A DNA stretch of 64,000 nucleotides from Acarospora socialis (Eukaryota; Ascomycota; Lecanoromycetes; Acarosporales; Acarosporaceae). The stretch spans positions 1,302,001-1,366,000 of the forward strand of contig JAMYGW020000007.1 in the NCBI GenBank assembly GCA_025617375.2, written 5' to 3'. Both the position numbers and the translations under genes were made by a program. The first letter of the stretch is position 1. Each line of letters starts with the position of its first letter. Shown in pieces: positions 1-11,700 of the stretch. The notes below the pieces were generated by a model. The model had not been told where the DNA came from and did not search any database. It saw nothing but the letters and a program-made list of their open reading frames with translations.

Positions 1-443
1 AGACTTTGATATGCAAGGCCGGTGAGCGAAGCGCCGCCATATCTGTAGAAAACCTCTTGCCCTCTCGCTATCTGGTCCCAGTTGACCCAATCGGGAATGG
101 TATTAACTTGCTTCCACAACTCGCCAAGCTTCTCATCTTTCCCGGCATTATCCCGCAGCAGTACAAACAAATCTCTTTTCGGCGTCGGCGCCATGTCAGC
201 CACTTCATTCTGGACTGGGCCTTTCTTGTCTGGGATTCTCGGAGAGTTACGAGGCAGAGCAATAGTAGTCGGCGGTGAGATTAAGTTGAGTCTATCGAGT
301 GCTTCTTCACCGAGAGTATCATAAGAGTATTTGAGGGGATGTGTTTGCTCGGGCGTCAGATGTTCAGCAGTTAGCTGGAACGTGTAACCCCACGCTGACC
401 GCGTGTTCTCGTCAATCTTTCGAAAGGGGTTCGGCCACGCCAT
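1..443 (-). CDS. MpaB / rubber-oxygenase-like protein, 5' part (runs off the window)
   Basis: An open frame runs on the minus strand from an ATG at 443-441 to the window edge with no stop, giving about 147 residues. It begins MAWPNPFRKIDENTRSAWGY. Near residues 95-145 it contains the family-typical stretch RDLFVLLRDNAGKDEKLG, then WVNWDQIARGQEVFYRYGG and ASLTGLAYQS. This matches the N-terminal part of fungal proteins annotated as ER-bound oxygenase MpaB / latex-clearing-protein-like (DUF2236), a haem-associated oxygenase-type fold whose substrate is mostly unknown in fungi. No intron is needed in the visible part. The catalytic core lies outside the window, so activity cannot be judged. It is divergent from RRG9, with about 350 bases between the two starts. 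The family call is from recognition of the sequence, not a search. Confidence 0.8.
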   Translation of the reverse strand, partial: MAWPNPFRKIDENTRSAWGYTFQLTAEHLTPEQTHPLKYSYDTLGEEALDRLNLISPPTTIALPRNSPRIPDKKGPVQNEVADMAPTPKRDLFVLLRDNAGKDEKLGELWKQVNTIPDWVNWDQIARGQEVFYRYGGASLTGLAYQS

Positions 444-792
444 GGCCGACGGAAGGAAAATGAACAGGAGAGAAGTAGCGGAGAGAATGTGCAGTGATTG
501 TCCAGAAGAGTGGGCGCGTATTTGTATCTATGAATAATACCTTACGTAGTTAACATGCATGTTGATCTACTCCAGTACGAGTACGGTGTTCTAGTGTACC
601 AGTAAAGTACCTAGGGTACAGTGATGATGCTCTCACGCCGAATGGGGATCTCCGCAGTAGACTGCTTACATAATATAATACGGGCCCTGAGTAGGTATCT
701 ACCTAAGTTTATAACGTCGTCTAGGGATTAAACGACTTTCTTGATTTCACTCCTGCTTCTGGACCGAGTTGTAGCATACCGTTGCGCCTGTC
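444..792. other. Divergent intergenic region (promoters of MpaB-like gene and RRG9)
   Basis: About 350 bases separate the two divergent start codons, so both promoters must lie here. The sequence is mixed in composition and shows no RIP-like decay. I see no regulatory motif that I can defend and no small gene. Confidence 0.6.
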
Positions 793-2088
793 ATGTCGTG
801 CCAAAAGTGTTCTTACACTGTAATCAGTAACTTCTTGAAGAACGTCGTTGCTATTGAGCTCAGAACCAGTTATTCTTCTTCCATCGGGCGTCTATCATAT
901 CAGCGCAAGAGACGGTCGTATGTCAAGTCGGCATTGGTTTTCCATCAATCCAGCCGCAGTTTTACTTCTACTTTCTATCCTCCCGGTACTGAGAAATCGG
1001 ACGATCTATACATACCTTTCGAAGAGAGTGTCCCGGGGCATGGGCCCGTCCCTCTGAAAGCCCGGGTTTTGGCAGCATCGAATAATACGCTACCGTGGGG
1101 CGCGGCCAGCATGCACCAGCGTCTTACGCAACCCAGAGATCCGACATATCACTGTTCAAATTCAACTACGGCAGTATATCGCAAATCTTTCGAGCCTGAC
1201 ATACGACTGCGAGATGGCTTTTACTCGGGCGAGGGAGACCCACCGTCGTATTCGCATTTTCTGTCCTCGTGCGATGAAATTGCTCCTGGTGATCTTGGGA
1301 GAGGAACTCATACCGCTCGGTCATCAATTGATCTATACTACCAAGACGATGCGAGCATGATAGTTGATTCGAAGGCAACAAATGCAGTAATGGATGTTCT
1401 CGTGCGTCTGCCGCAAATGGATGCAGGCGTCCCTTCTGTTCGGGTGCCCCTGTCACAAGAAAGAAGAAAGCAGAACGTGGGTGGATCGCTTTCGAGTTAT
1501 GACTCCCATAAAGAACTTCGCCCATCGAAACAAACCAAGCTTTTGAAGGCGGCCGAAACTCGCAATGCAGCATCGCGTAAGCCGGAGCCATGGCAGGCGC
1601 AGAAGCACGCGCTTCAGGAGAAATTTGGGCAGCAAGGCTGGTCTCCCAGAAAGCGGCTTTCCCCGGATGCACTTGAGGGTATTCGCGCGCTCAATGCGCA
1701 GTACCCGGAGAAGTTCACCACACCTGTGCTAGCAAATCAGTTCAAGATTTCACCTGAAGCGATTCGAAGAATACTGAAGAGCAAGTGGCGACCGGATGAA
1801 GTGGAGGAAGTGTCAAGAAGGCAGAGATGGGATAAACGTGGGGCGTCAATTTGGCGTCAGATGGTCGAACTTGGAGTTAAACCCCCGAAGCGTTGGCGCG
1901 AAATGGGCGTAACCAAGACCATTGCCATACGTGGCTCTGATCGGAGTACAATGGGTTACCATGGGAGGAGAACAGGGTCATGGAACATGACCAAAAGGTC
2001 GAGAGACCACAGCGTAGAGGGAAATCCACATTCGCAAACGTTGTCTCACTTAAAGCCTGAAGAGTTTCTCGAAGAGAGAATTCTGTAA
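793..2088 (+). CDS. RRG9: Required for respiratory growth protein 9, mitochondrial (Neugrin-domain)
   Basis: This is a single-exon gene of 431 residues ending in TAA. The C-terminal third carries the Rrg9/Neugrin signature: LSPDALEGIRALNAQYPEKF, then TTPVLANQFKISPEAIRRIL, then KSKWRPDEVEEVSRRQRWDK and IWRQMVELGVKPPKRWREMG (about residues 295-377). In this family the block resembles a helix-turn-helix that follows the sequence of closely spaced helices. The N-terminus is rich in Arg and Ser with almost no acid up to the RSFTSTF stretch near residue 56, as expected for a mitochondrial targeting sequence. In yeast Rrg9 is needed for respiratory growth and maintenance of mitochondrial DNA. The central region (about residues 70-280) is poorly conserved and probably disordered. 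The first ATG of the frame gives the targeting sequence, so I kept it as the start. Confidence 0.88.
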   Translation: MSCQKCSYTVISNFLKNVVAIELRTSYSSSIGRLSYQRKRRSYVKSALVFHQSSRSFTSTFYPPGTEKSDDLYIPFEESVPGHGPVPLKARVLAASNNTLPWGAASMHQRLTQPRDPTYHCSNSTTAVYRKSFEPDIRLRDGFYSGEGDPPSYSHFLSSCDEIAPGDLGRGTHTARSSIDLYYQDDASMIVDSKATNAVMDVLVRLPQMDAGVPSVRVPLSQERRKQNVGGSLSSYDSHKELRPSKQTKLLKAAETRNAASRKPEPWQAQKHALQEKFGQQGWSPRKRLSPDALEGIRALNAQYPEKFTTPVLANQFKISPEAIRRILKSKWRPDEVEEVSRRQRWDKRGASIWRQMVELGVKPPKRWREMGVTKTIAIRGSDRSTMGYHGRRTGSWNMTKRSRDHSVEGNPHSQTLSHLKPEEFLEERIL

Positions 2089-2503
2089 TCTTAGCTACAG
2101 TCGAAACAAAGTGAAGAACGGGCCCTATGAAATGCAATGATGACAATGTCTGGTGGTAGCACGCGGTGATGCAAGGGTCAACGTGTAAGAACGATCGATA
2201 TGGGAACTTTCTACTTCCTGGCCATCAAGCCTGCTGCCTCGGCCAAGCCTTATACATAGTGTAGGTCTTTCGTAAGCACATTCACAACCCAAGATATGAT
2301 AAGAACAAACGATATGGTTTGAATAAGGCAGAGTACCAACGGCGAAGGAAATCTTCGAGCACAACAATGTATGAGTGAACCATTAGGTATCAAGTCCTTA
2401 CCCATCAATAGGCCAAACATTGCGTTCCGTGCTAAACCTTCGCCATGATCTCTTCAGAACCACAACAGCCAGTTGCTTGTCTGCTGCTTCTGCCACCAGC
2501 AGT
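2089..2503. other. Intergenic region, RRG9 3' side and RGP1 promoter
   Basis: These are 415 bases between the RRG9 stop and my chosen RGP1 start. An in-frame upstream ATG at 2420 would add 28 residues (rich in Ala, Ser and Thr) to RGP1, so part of this stretch could be coding. No other motif stands out. Confidence 0.5.
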
Positions 2504-5096
2504 ATGTCTTCCGACGTCCGGGTTTTTGTGCATTGGAACAACCGGACGGTGTTCTCTGGTGAAGATCTGGAGTGCAGGATAGTGTTCAAGAATGTGTCTA
2601 TCCCACCTGAGTCTGCATCCGCGTCCGCAGCAAACAACAAGCGGCAACAGATCATAGGCCCTTCGCATACAACCGTGAGCAGTGTCAAGACACCAGCTCT
2701 CTCAAACCCACGACTTTCACGCCCGAGAGCTCAAGGGCACAGGACAACAGCGTCGCTTGATGTACCTATTAACCGCGACAAGGTGCGTGAGCCAGGGGGC
2801 TGGACAGATCATCAAAATGGCACGCCCGCTTACGGGCAAAAGCACAGAAGATCTGTCTCAATCGTCTCACTGGGTAGGGGGATAGGTATAGAGAGAGAAG
2901 GTGTTCATAATCAGAGCTCTGGCCAGATCTCTATCGTACGACGCCCCGTGCGAAACCATATTCGATCTGCTAGTTTGCAGGTACTCCCACGGTGGTCAGC
3001 GGGTACTGATGCTGGGCCTCCATCAGGTATGCGATATAGGTCAGCTAAACAATGGAAGCACATCTAATGAAGGCTTCCAGCACCGCTCAATACACATGCT
3101 GGACTCCACTCTTCGCCTCTGATCAAGCCTTCCATATCCCCTAGTACGTCGGAGCCCAATCCGAGTCAATCACTACCGTTCCGACATAGTCGACGTCTTT
3201 CAGGTACAGTATCGGCCCCATACAGCCCAGGAAGGCCAATCTATCCAAGACAACCCTCTGGATCCATCACACCAAACACTAGGGTTCCATGTACATCTCC
3301 TAAGACTAATGTACCGCCCTTGCCTGAGGCTCAATATCCGGCAGAGCTAGCAGTGACCCAGCCCAAAGTGTCTCGCTTGAGCAAAGCTCAAGGTGCCAAC
3401 CATCCAGATAATGGGGCTTCAGCAACGGAGCATCTGCATCCTGTTACAAAGGTGCTTTCGGGGTCCAGCATGAACGGCACCCCCCGAAGTAGCTTGGAGT
3501 TTTATTCCATGAGCAATAATTCTACGGAGACCTTGGCATCAGAGTGTGCTCCGCAGGCAGCCAACCGCTTTAATAAGTGGCCCACACAGTCGAGGCAGTG
3601 TCCACAGCCTGCTCCTCTACTAGCGTCACGGAGAACTCTAGAGGCCTTGATGATGGGATACGCTCAAGTTGTGGGCTCTTTTACACTTGATGGCTCTCTT
3701 GTCAATCAAGCACCGTTTGAGGAGGTGAAGAGAAAGGGCGTCCTTGGCGGACAGGGTGGCGGTGGTGTCGTGGGGGTGGAAAAAGGCAAAAGCAGTAGTG
3801 GCCTGTTCGGTGCTTTAGGTTGGGGATCCATCGGGGAATCTCTCGGAGGTTTGTTGGGTGATAGAGAGCTGAGTAGCATCAAGGAGATGAGGGAGATTGC
3901 AAATTCAAAATCAGTACCTCTCTTGTCGACTCCAAAGTCCATCCTCTTCGTCGACCTGCAACTGGCGCCCGGCGAGTCTAGAACCTACACATATAGCTTT
4001 ACCTTGCCACGAGGCTTACCGCCCAGCCACAAGGGGAAATCAATCAAGATATCATATCAATTGGTTCTAGGTACGCAGCGAGCAAACACGCCGGATGGAC
4101 AGCAGTCTGTTCGGCACGTCAATATTCCTTTTCGAGTGCTTAGCAGCGTCAACGGTACTAGTCCACCTGAGATCATTGTCGAACTCTTGCTGACAGCGGA
4201 AAGGCGAGGGTGAAATCCTTGGACATGACTTGATGTCCCCGCATGTCCCTTTGCGAGACAAGGCACGAATAAGATGCCTCGAGGACTCGGTGACGTCGAA
4301 GACGGATCGAGGCACTAGCGTGGATACGAAAGCACCCGACTCCTCTCTACAAGGATTTCTTTCCTACGTTGACAGTATCCTTGAAAGGCCCCGTCAGCAT
4401 TCTAGTCTTGGACTTCTTTCGCCTACCGCATCTCGAGGTACTCGACAATCTTCGCGAAATGAAGGGCCAGCGTCTGTGAGAGAAGCGATAGACTTGGCCA
4501 TTCTTCGGAGCAACGTCGCTACATCTTCAAACCGCAGCACGAATCGCTTTGAGATCGCGCGAAACGGCCAGCGTGTGGCAGTGATCATGTTAACTCGTTC
4601 TGCGTACCGCTTAGGTGAAACGATTACTGCTGCCATTGATCTTTCTGTTGCGGACATACCTTGCTACTCAATATACGGGACCCTTGAGGCGTCGGAGAAT
4701 GTTGATCCCGCCATTGCACTTCGATCGGGCACCAGCATCCATCGTGTTACTCGGCGGATCCACGCTTCACACGCGGAAAACACTCTTTTCGCACGTAAAG
4801 CCATCTTCAGCCCCTCCATCCCTGCGACAGCGACCCCGGGATTCATTACCAGCGGCATTAGTTTGGAATGGAACCTGAGAATCCGGTTCGTGACACCCAG
4901 ATCAATAGTCGAGGACGAGAAGTTCGCTGCCAAGGGCACGCTTCTTGAAGAGGTGAGTCAAGATGATAGAGGATCCGTAACGGCCGCTGCTGAAAGCCTG
5001 GCGTGTGAAAGTTTCGAGATTACTGTACCGCTAAGGGTATACGGCGCCGTGGCGGCTTGGAGTGAGAGTAACGAGGTGGAGGGTTTGCCAATATAG
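2504..5096 (+). CDS. RGP1: Rgp1 family protein, subunit of the Ric1-Rgp1 exchange factor
   Basis: I assign three exons: 2504-3026, 3081-4154 and 4204-5096. The introns are 54 and 49 bases (GTATGC...CCAG and GTACTA...AAAG). The joined frame is exact and encodes 829 residues ending in TAG. The start MSSDVRVFVHWNNRTVFSGE opens the arrestin-like N-terminal beta-sandwich. A long low-complexity Ser/Pro/Arg linker follows (about 60-330). Conserved Rgp1 blocks come next: TLEALMMGYAQVVGSFTLDG, then PGESRTYTYSFTLPRGLPPS and, across intron 2, GEILGHDLMSP. The C-terminus has LACESFEITVPLRVYGAV. In yeast Rgp1 with Ric1 activates the Golgi GTPase Ypt6 in retrograde endosome-to-Golgi transport, acting on the cytosolic face of the membrane. 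An earlier in-frame ATG at 2420 exists, but family members begin at the MSSDVRV position. Confidence 0.88.
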
Positions 5097-5981
5097 CATC
5101 AAGTCTCCATGTGAAGTTGATGAGCCCTACATCTGCGTATTGCTAGGTCGCACATACCCTGTGGGCTTGGTATAGCATCTAGGGTCCACGGTACCTGCGT
5201 TAAGGGTGGAAGTGTTCTCCTGCATAGGCTAGGCTTCGAAAGCAGCACGGGGGGCCAACAGCTGGCAGAAAGCCAAACGTCCATACTGACGATAAGCATG
5301 CAGCGTCTCTAGACGCCCTATCAATAAGGTAAAGTTGCTAGGTATATAGGGCTTCGTCCAAAGTAACCCCGTACGTACCGACCAATATCGGCATGAGAGG
5401 TTAAGCATTTCACCCTAGATTTTCACTATGCTCCCCTATACCGGCTACCTACCTGGTACCTACCGATACTCCGTTGTATATCACTCGTTCACTGCAACAG
5501 TGTAAGCCTCGGTAGATATATCTCCGACTCGGTTGCTAGGCCCGAGGCCTCACTTGTGTTAGTGTAACGACCACACGATCTGCGAATGCGACCTTCTTAA
5601 GAGAGAGTTCTCCCTCATTCTTGACATGATTGTGTAGAGTACAACTCGAGAAAAACCTTCCGCAGCGGGTACAGATCACATTCCAAGGAAGGTATTATGA
5701 CATCACCGTCACCTGGCGGCAGTTGCCGAGCCGACTACTTGCAAGGGCCGAGTAAACAATGAAGACCTACTCACCTATTTTCTCAACCAAGACCAACGAC
5801 GAAAGTTCCGTTCTGCTAGCTACTGAATGTGAGCGAGCTACTTCACCGTAGTTCTTACATACCACATACCGCCAATATACCGTCCGAGCAATCGACTTCC
5901 TATCCGTGCAAAGCTGATCTCTTCGCTATCTGTAACGCTTCCAGCAGGGTTTCCAATCGTTCCTAGAAGGTGACGTGGGGA
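5097..5981. other. Intergenic region, RGP1 3' side and MOB1 promoter/leader
   Basis: These 885 bases have balanced composition and no convincing open frame. A pyrimidine-rich run and several CTAC/TACC repeats occur near 5,440-5,470, but I cannot assign a function. The MOB1 start lies at the right edge, so the MOB1 promoter and 5' leader are here. Confidence 0.5.
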
Positions 5982-6992
5982 ATGTCTTCATTTATTACCA
6001 CAATGTACGTGCATCTTTTACTGCTTGCTACCTAATGTCTAGATGTCTCATGTTGTGGATGAGTGATCCTCGGAATGGGTAAATGTGGCAGTCTTCTTGT
6101 TCCTCCCTCAGTCCCTTTTATGTTCATTGTCTAGCCGAAGAACATGTCTATTGCTGATCAGATATATTATTCAGCAACGCGAGGACAAGGGGATCTTTCA
6201 AGCCGCGAAATGCGAGTAAAGGGACGAGCAGCTACCAGTTACGACAATTCGCCGAGGCAACACTTGGAAGCGGTAGTCTACGCAAAGCAGTAAAGCTACC
6301 AGAGGGCGAAGATCTCAACGAATGGTTGGCCGTCAACGGTAAGAAATCATCCTTCCAAAACGAAGTGGAAAACGGGTGTTCAGCGTGCTAATGAGAGTCC
6401 TACAACTCCAGTTGTCGACTTCTACAACCAAATCAATCTCCTTTACGGCTCCATTACTGAGTTTTGCTCGCCGCAGTCATGTCCAGAAATGAAGGCAACA
6501 GATGAGTATGGAGTTCTTGCCTTGAGCCGCAGTCACCATCACATATTGATGGAAGCGCAGGTTTGAGTATTTGTGGCAAGACTCAGAGCATTACAAGCGA
6601 CCAACAAAGATGCCGGCGCCCGAATACATCGAGCACCTCATGGCTTGGGTGCAAAGCAACATCGATAACGAGCACATGTTCCCGAGTAGGATTGGTGAGT
6701 TACGCGTGACGGTTTTCGTCCATCGCGGCGGTGCTAATCTAGTATTCAAGGCGTTCCTTTTCCTAAGACTTTTCCACCTCTACTTCGCCAGCTGTTTAAA
6801 CGGCTATATCGTGTTTACGCCCATATATACTGTCACCACTACCCGGTCGTTGTCCAGTTAGGCCTTGAGCCCCATTTGAACACTAGTTTCAAGCATTATG
6901 TCTTGTTTATCGATGAGCACGGCTTAGCCAGTGGGAAAGACTTTTGGGGGCCGTTGGGGGACCTGGTGGACAGTATGCTGAAAAGCGACTAA
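5982..6992 (+). CDS. MOB1: Mob1 family kinase activator (mitotic exit / septation network)
   Basis: Five exons join to an exact 218-residue frame ending in TAA, the usual length of fungal Mob1: 5982-6004, 6175-6338, 6412-6505, 6561-6694 and 6751-6992. The introns are 170, 73, 55 and 56 bases, all GT-AG. The first exon encodes only the first seven residues and part of the eighth. Recognisable blocks are [20 protein letters not shown], then [20 protein letters not shown] and [18 protein letters not shown]. Zinc ligands are expected at the two Cys of CSPQSC and at the His pair of [13 protein letters not shown]. The end has [20 protein letters not shown]. Mob1 binds and activates NDR/LATS kinases such as Dbf2/Sid2 at spindle pole bodies and the septum. 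Nothing is missing and there is no sign of decay. The splice sites are inferred by matching the conserved protein. Confidence 0.93.
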
Positions 6993-7377
6993 GCTAATGC
7001 TTTCCGTCCCACGGACTTGATCCAGAGGTTGGCCCGTGTTGCACATGATATTAGCGGGTCTCGGGGTTTATTCAGGTTCAGGAAGAGGGACTGTTCAGCG
7101 GAGTTTTTACGGAGTAGCCATTAACCAATGCAGGAAGGTCGCATTGCATGTCACTGTCTGCTCGCAGCTAAGATCACTTCATGAACAGAATCCCATGAAT
7201 ATGGGTGCACATATTTTCAAGCCCTGACAATTCATTGAATGAAGTAATTGGCGGGAGGTCAAAGCGCTGCTTACTTAATCATCAAAAGGTCCATCGTCCG
7301 AGCTGCCGACCAACCTTGCGATGAACCTCAACAGTGCCACAATCCGTCCTTTCGCATATCAATTCCCAAACACTACA
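6993..7377. other. Intergenic region, MOB1 3' side and ATP5 promoter
   Basis: These are 385 bases with no supported gene. An in-frame ATG at 7321 precedes the ATP5 start I chose at 7378. I see no defensible regulatory motif. Confidence 0.5.
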
Positions 7378-8287
7378 ATGCTCTCGGGACGGGCGAGTCT
7401 TCCGGTATCGAGGGCTGCGGCATCGAGAACTGCAATTGCCCCTCGTCAAGTGCTCCCTCTCGGAGTAAGGACATATGCTCAAGCTGCGGCGGCGGTAGAT
7501 TCGAAGCCTCCCATCGCATTGTTTGGCCTTGATGGAACGTACGCTAGCGCGCTGGTATGTAGTTGATTCCAGCCTGAAAGTTATCTTAAGTCCCTTCGCT
7601 CGTGTCGGTCTCGGATTGATACGATGATGGTGCAGTATACGGCCGCCGCGAAGACTTCCGCGCTCGACAGCACCGCCAAATCCCTGGCTGCCTTGTCCGA
7701 TGTGTTCAAGAAAGACTCCAAGCTTCCCCTCATCCTCAGCGCTCCGAGTCTTACGCCAGGAGACAAGTCGCAGATCGTGCAGGAATTGCACAAGCATATG
7801 GGCGGCGTCGACAAGGGGGATACCATGATGAATTTCCTGCGGACTCTGGCGGAGAATAACAGGCTCGGGATACTTCAGGGCGTCTGCGAGAAGTTCTCGA
7901 CGTTGATGGGTGCGCATCGGGGGGAGATGGAACTGACCATCACAAGTGCTGCGGTCCGTCCACTCCTTTGACAGCAATACGGCTGCTTTCCGATCACCAC
8001 GCTGACTATCGCCGACGACAGAAACTCGATAGCAAAGTCATCCAACGCCTCGAAACAGCTATTGCGAAATCTGAGTACAGCCAGGGCAAAAAGCTGAAAG
8101 TCGTCCCGAAGGTTAGTTGTTTGCAATCTCAGACGGTTGGCCTCCTACGCTCGGCTGATTTTTCCCTTCACAGATCAACCCGGACATTATGGGAGGTCTC
8201 ATCGTTGAGATTGGTGACAGGACCATCGACCGCGCCGTGTCTTCGAAGGTCAGCAGGATGAACAAGGCTTTGACGGATGCGCTGTAG
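7378..8287 (+). CDS. ATP5: ATP synthase subunit 5 (oligomycin-sensitivity-conferring protein), mitochondrial
   Basis: Four exons give a 232-residue frame ending in TAG: 7378-7554, 7636-7953, 8022-8111 and 8174-8287. The introns are 81, 68 and 62 bases. Intron 2 has a GTCCGT donor, a weaker match than the others, with CTGAC before its acceptor. The N-terminus MLSGRASLPVSRAAASRTAI is a basic, Ser/Ala-rich mitochondrial presequence ending near GVRTYAQAAA. The mature part contains PPIALFGLDGTYASALYTAA, FLRTLAENNRLGILQGVCEK and the OSCP signature region INPDIMGGLIVEIGDRTIDR near the C-terminus. OSCP sits on top of F1 and links it to the peripheral stalk of ATP synthase in the mitochondrial matrix. 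An upstream in-frame ATG at 7321 would add 19 residues before the presequence. I prefer 7378 because it starts a typical presequence. Confidence 0.92.
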
Positions 8288-8727
8288 TTTACCGCTATAG
8301 GCTCTGTGGCCAATGCTAGTCCATCCCCGTATCTGTATATCTAACCAATTCATCGTAACGAACTCGTATGAAACGTGCCGTAGGGAGTTTGTGTGGGATT
8401 CTAGCACGAGTATGAATGCTTCTACTCAACTCTCTGTCCAGCCATCCATGTAGATGGCTCCCGCCGTCTGAGGGTGTCAAGAATCCATTTCGTGTCCAAG
8501 TCTTACGATCGCGTTATGGGCATTTTCTTGGAGTGAAGAAAGTTACCTTAATGAGTATCGGTCTAAGACTAAGTCTAGTTTATGCTCTTGGAGTCTACAG
8601 TACACCGTGAAGCCCGTCAACATCGTGTGGATCGTCTAATAATATAGGAAACGAAAGGATAGAGATAGGGGGTGTTTGGCCCAGCCGAGGACATCTCGAA
8701 TTTCGATAAGTTCCACCAGTCAACTCT
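8288..8727. other. Convergent 3' intergenic region (ATP5 and GH63-like gene)
   Basis: These 440 bases lie between two convergent stop codons and should hold both 3' untranslated regions and polyadenylation sites. The stretch near 8,635-8,645 (AATAATATAGG) is A/T-rich, but no single poly(A) signal is clear. No gene is seen. Confidence 0.5.
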
Positions 8728-11700
8728 CTATCCATCCAGCTGCGCTTCGAATTCGTCTTCATACACTGCTACGGGCTCGTTGCTACGGATGCGTTCAAGC
8801 TGATCTGCCACGTAGTTTGCGATGTGGTCGTTCGCCTCAGTCCGAGAGCTTTCCTGCTCCTCGTCTTCGACAGTCGAGTTACCAGCGGGACCACCATTGA
8901 CTCCGTGAAATGTAGCATTGAAGCTACTGCGGTGACCAATTGACCTGCTTGTTGAGGACCGCCGGGTTTGATGGGGCCTTTGGCTTGAAGGTTTCAGCGA
9001 TCGGGTGAAGATATCGTCAAAGTAATGGTTGGCGGCAGCCGTCGGGGTTCGGGGCGTCTGAGGTAAGCGACAGTTGATACTAGACCTGTCGTAAGCCTGG
9101 GCTGCACACCACGCTTCTTCAGGAGTATTTTTCGCAGACTTACCCGGTGTCGTGAATCATCTTGGCGATCAAACCTGTCCATCCACACTGGTGGGTTGCG
9201 CCGAGACCTCGGCCGGTGTCTGCGTCGAAGAATTCATAGAACCAAAGATAATCCTTCCAATGTGGGTCAAAGTCTAGCAAGTCGTTGCCTTCGTTGACCG
9301 CTCGTCGGCCATCGTCACCGCGGACAAAGAGATGTTGGAGGCGGTGCTGGATCTCCTCGGCCACGTGACCCAGGTGCATGAACTCGCCAGAACCTGTTGG
9401 ACATTCGATCTGGAGGGAGTCGCCATAAAACATGTAAAATCGAAGAAGAGATTCCACCAGCAAGAAGTTCACGCAAAGCCATATCGGCCCTCGCCAATTG
9501 CTGTTGCCACCAAAGAGTCCACTGTCCGAGTCGCCCGGAATATAAGCAACTTTGAAGTCTTGATGGTTGACGTACATGGAGTAAGGATTATCTTTGTGGT
9601 ATTTCGACAGCGATCGAATACCATGGTCCGCTAGGAACTCGGTCTCGTCGAGCATCTTTTTAAGGATCTTTTCCAACCGCTCCCTGCTGACCAGTGACAG
9701 AAGGAGCCTGTCATCTTTGCCACGACGCTTCATGCTCGCAATGTTCCGTTCGGCGACGTCGTTCCGATTCTCGATGAACCAGTTGACTCGCCGTTTGAAG
9801 GATGGAAATTTGTTTACAAGCTCGGGCTCAAGAGTCAAAACAGCGTACAGAGGGATCAATCCCACCAGCGATTGGACAGGCAGTTGTTGCGTCCACGGTC
9901 CGCCCCAAGATATCGCATCGTAATAGAACCTTTCGTGGTTTAGTTAGCCGCTCCGTAGGGGACGCTACATTGACCTACCCGTCTCTCTCGTTCCACAGAG
10001 ATGTCTCAGCTCCTCCTGCTCTGAACGACATCGCATCGCTGATAAGAATAAAGTGCTCGAAGAACTTCGAGGCGACTGTAGAATGTTAATATCGTCAGAA
10101 CATTTACGACAAGAAGGATAACTAACTATCTTCGTAGGTGCGTCGATGCTTTGCCAGCTCCAGCGCTATATTTAACATAGACAGGCAATAGAAAGCCATC
10201 CAACCTGTGCTATCCGCTTGTTCAAGCACTCCTCCTGTAGGTAGTGGCTCTGATCGATTGAAGAGACCAATGTTATCTAGGCCCAGAAACCCGCCCTCGA
10301 AGACGTTTTTGCCGTCGAAATCTTTTCGGTTCACCCACCAGGTAAAGTTGAGGAGAAGCTTTTGGAAGACTCTTTCGAGGAAATCCAGATCTTGTCGGCC
10401 GTACATCTTTCTCTCAATCTTGAAAGTTCGGAAGACAGACCATGCGTGCACCGGGGGATTGACATCTCCAAAATTCCATTCGTACGCTGGTAACTGGCCG
10501 TTTGGATGCATATACCATTCCCTAGTGAGGAGGTCCAGTTGCTTCTTCGCAAAGGCAGGGTCTATCATGGCGAGTGGGATACAGTGGAAAGCAGTGTCCC
10601 AAGCAGCAAAGAAGGGGTACTCCCACGAATCGGGCATCGATAGCACATCATCGAGATACATGTGTTTCCAGTTGTGGTTGCGGACGCCTTTTCGCTCAGA
10701 TGGTGGCGGCGGCATGGCAGGATCACCGTTGGCCCACTGCTCCCAGATAAAGTGGTAATACTGCTTAGTCCAGAGCATTCCAGAGAGGGCTTGCCGTTGT
10801 ATGTTTCTCAAATCGTCCGCCATCGGTGATGGGCTTATGCGCCAGAAGAATTCATCCGCCTCCGTCCTTCGCTGCTCCATGGTATCGTCGAACAATTCCT
10901 CATCTAGGTAGCCCTGATGTTTCTTGGAGAAGCGGAAGCGCACGACTGCACACTCTCCGGCTGGAACGCCGTCCCCTTCATCGAATGCGTACCAGGCTGC
11001 ACTTTTGGTTCCACGACAATGGGGGTTGATCACGCCCCTCTGTTCATCGACGATATGTCGGTGGAATGCATCCTTGACGAAAGGTTGAGTGTTAGTGCTG
11101 CCATAGAGAGCATGAAGATTGGAGTCATTTTCGGTGAAGATCAGCTGTGGTAGCACATCTTGACCGCTACTTCCGACTCCCGGAGAGGGAGACAACTGAA
11201 GGAACCTGTCACCGAGCTTCCAGTGCTTCGATTGCGCGGTCATCGGGGCGATCTGCCGGATCGACGGTTTTCTCGAAGGCACTTCGTGTCCCCAGGTCCA
11301 CGTGTTTCTAAACCAGACGTGGGGAATTATATGCAGTGGAGCTGGCTCGGGACCTCGGTTGTAAGCAGTTACTCGGAATAGCAGCTCTTCCTCGTCGTCC
11401 TTCTCCTTGGCGGTCTCAATAAAGATATCCCAGTAACGGTCAGCGTCGAAAACGCCAGTATCCAACAGCTGATACTCCTTATCTGACTTGCCTCGCTTGC
11501 CGTTCTCCGCCACCAGTTCCTCATAAGGGAACTTCCTCTGCGGATATTTATAGAGATACTTCATGTATGAGTGCTAACAACAATTATCAGCACCCTTCCA
11601 CAGTCTGGATAAGGTAACGTAGTACAGTAGGAGTGTTGTCCAGGTGGAAGTGAGCTTCCTTGATACTTTCACCATGATTGCCTTGTGGGTTGGAAAGACC

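Noticed and set aside
1166-1672. Minus-strand open frame of 168 codons inside RRG9
   Set aside because: It lies antisense to a well-supported coding exon and has no recognisable domain.
2981-3026. Alternative RGP1 intron from GTACTC to CATCAG
   Set aside because: The conserved RSASLQVLPR stretch reads through this segment, and the 54-base intron at 3027-3080 alone restores the frame.
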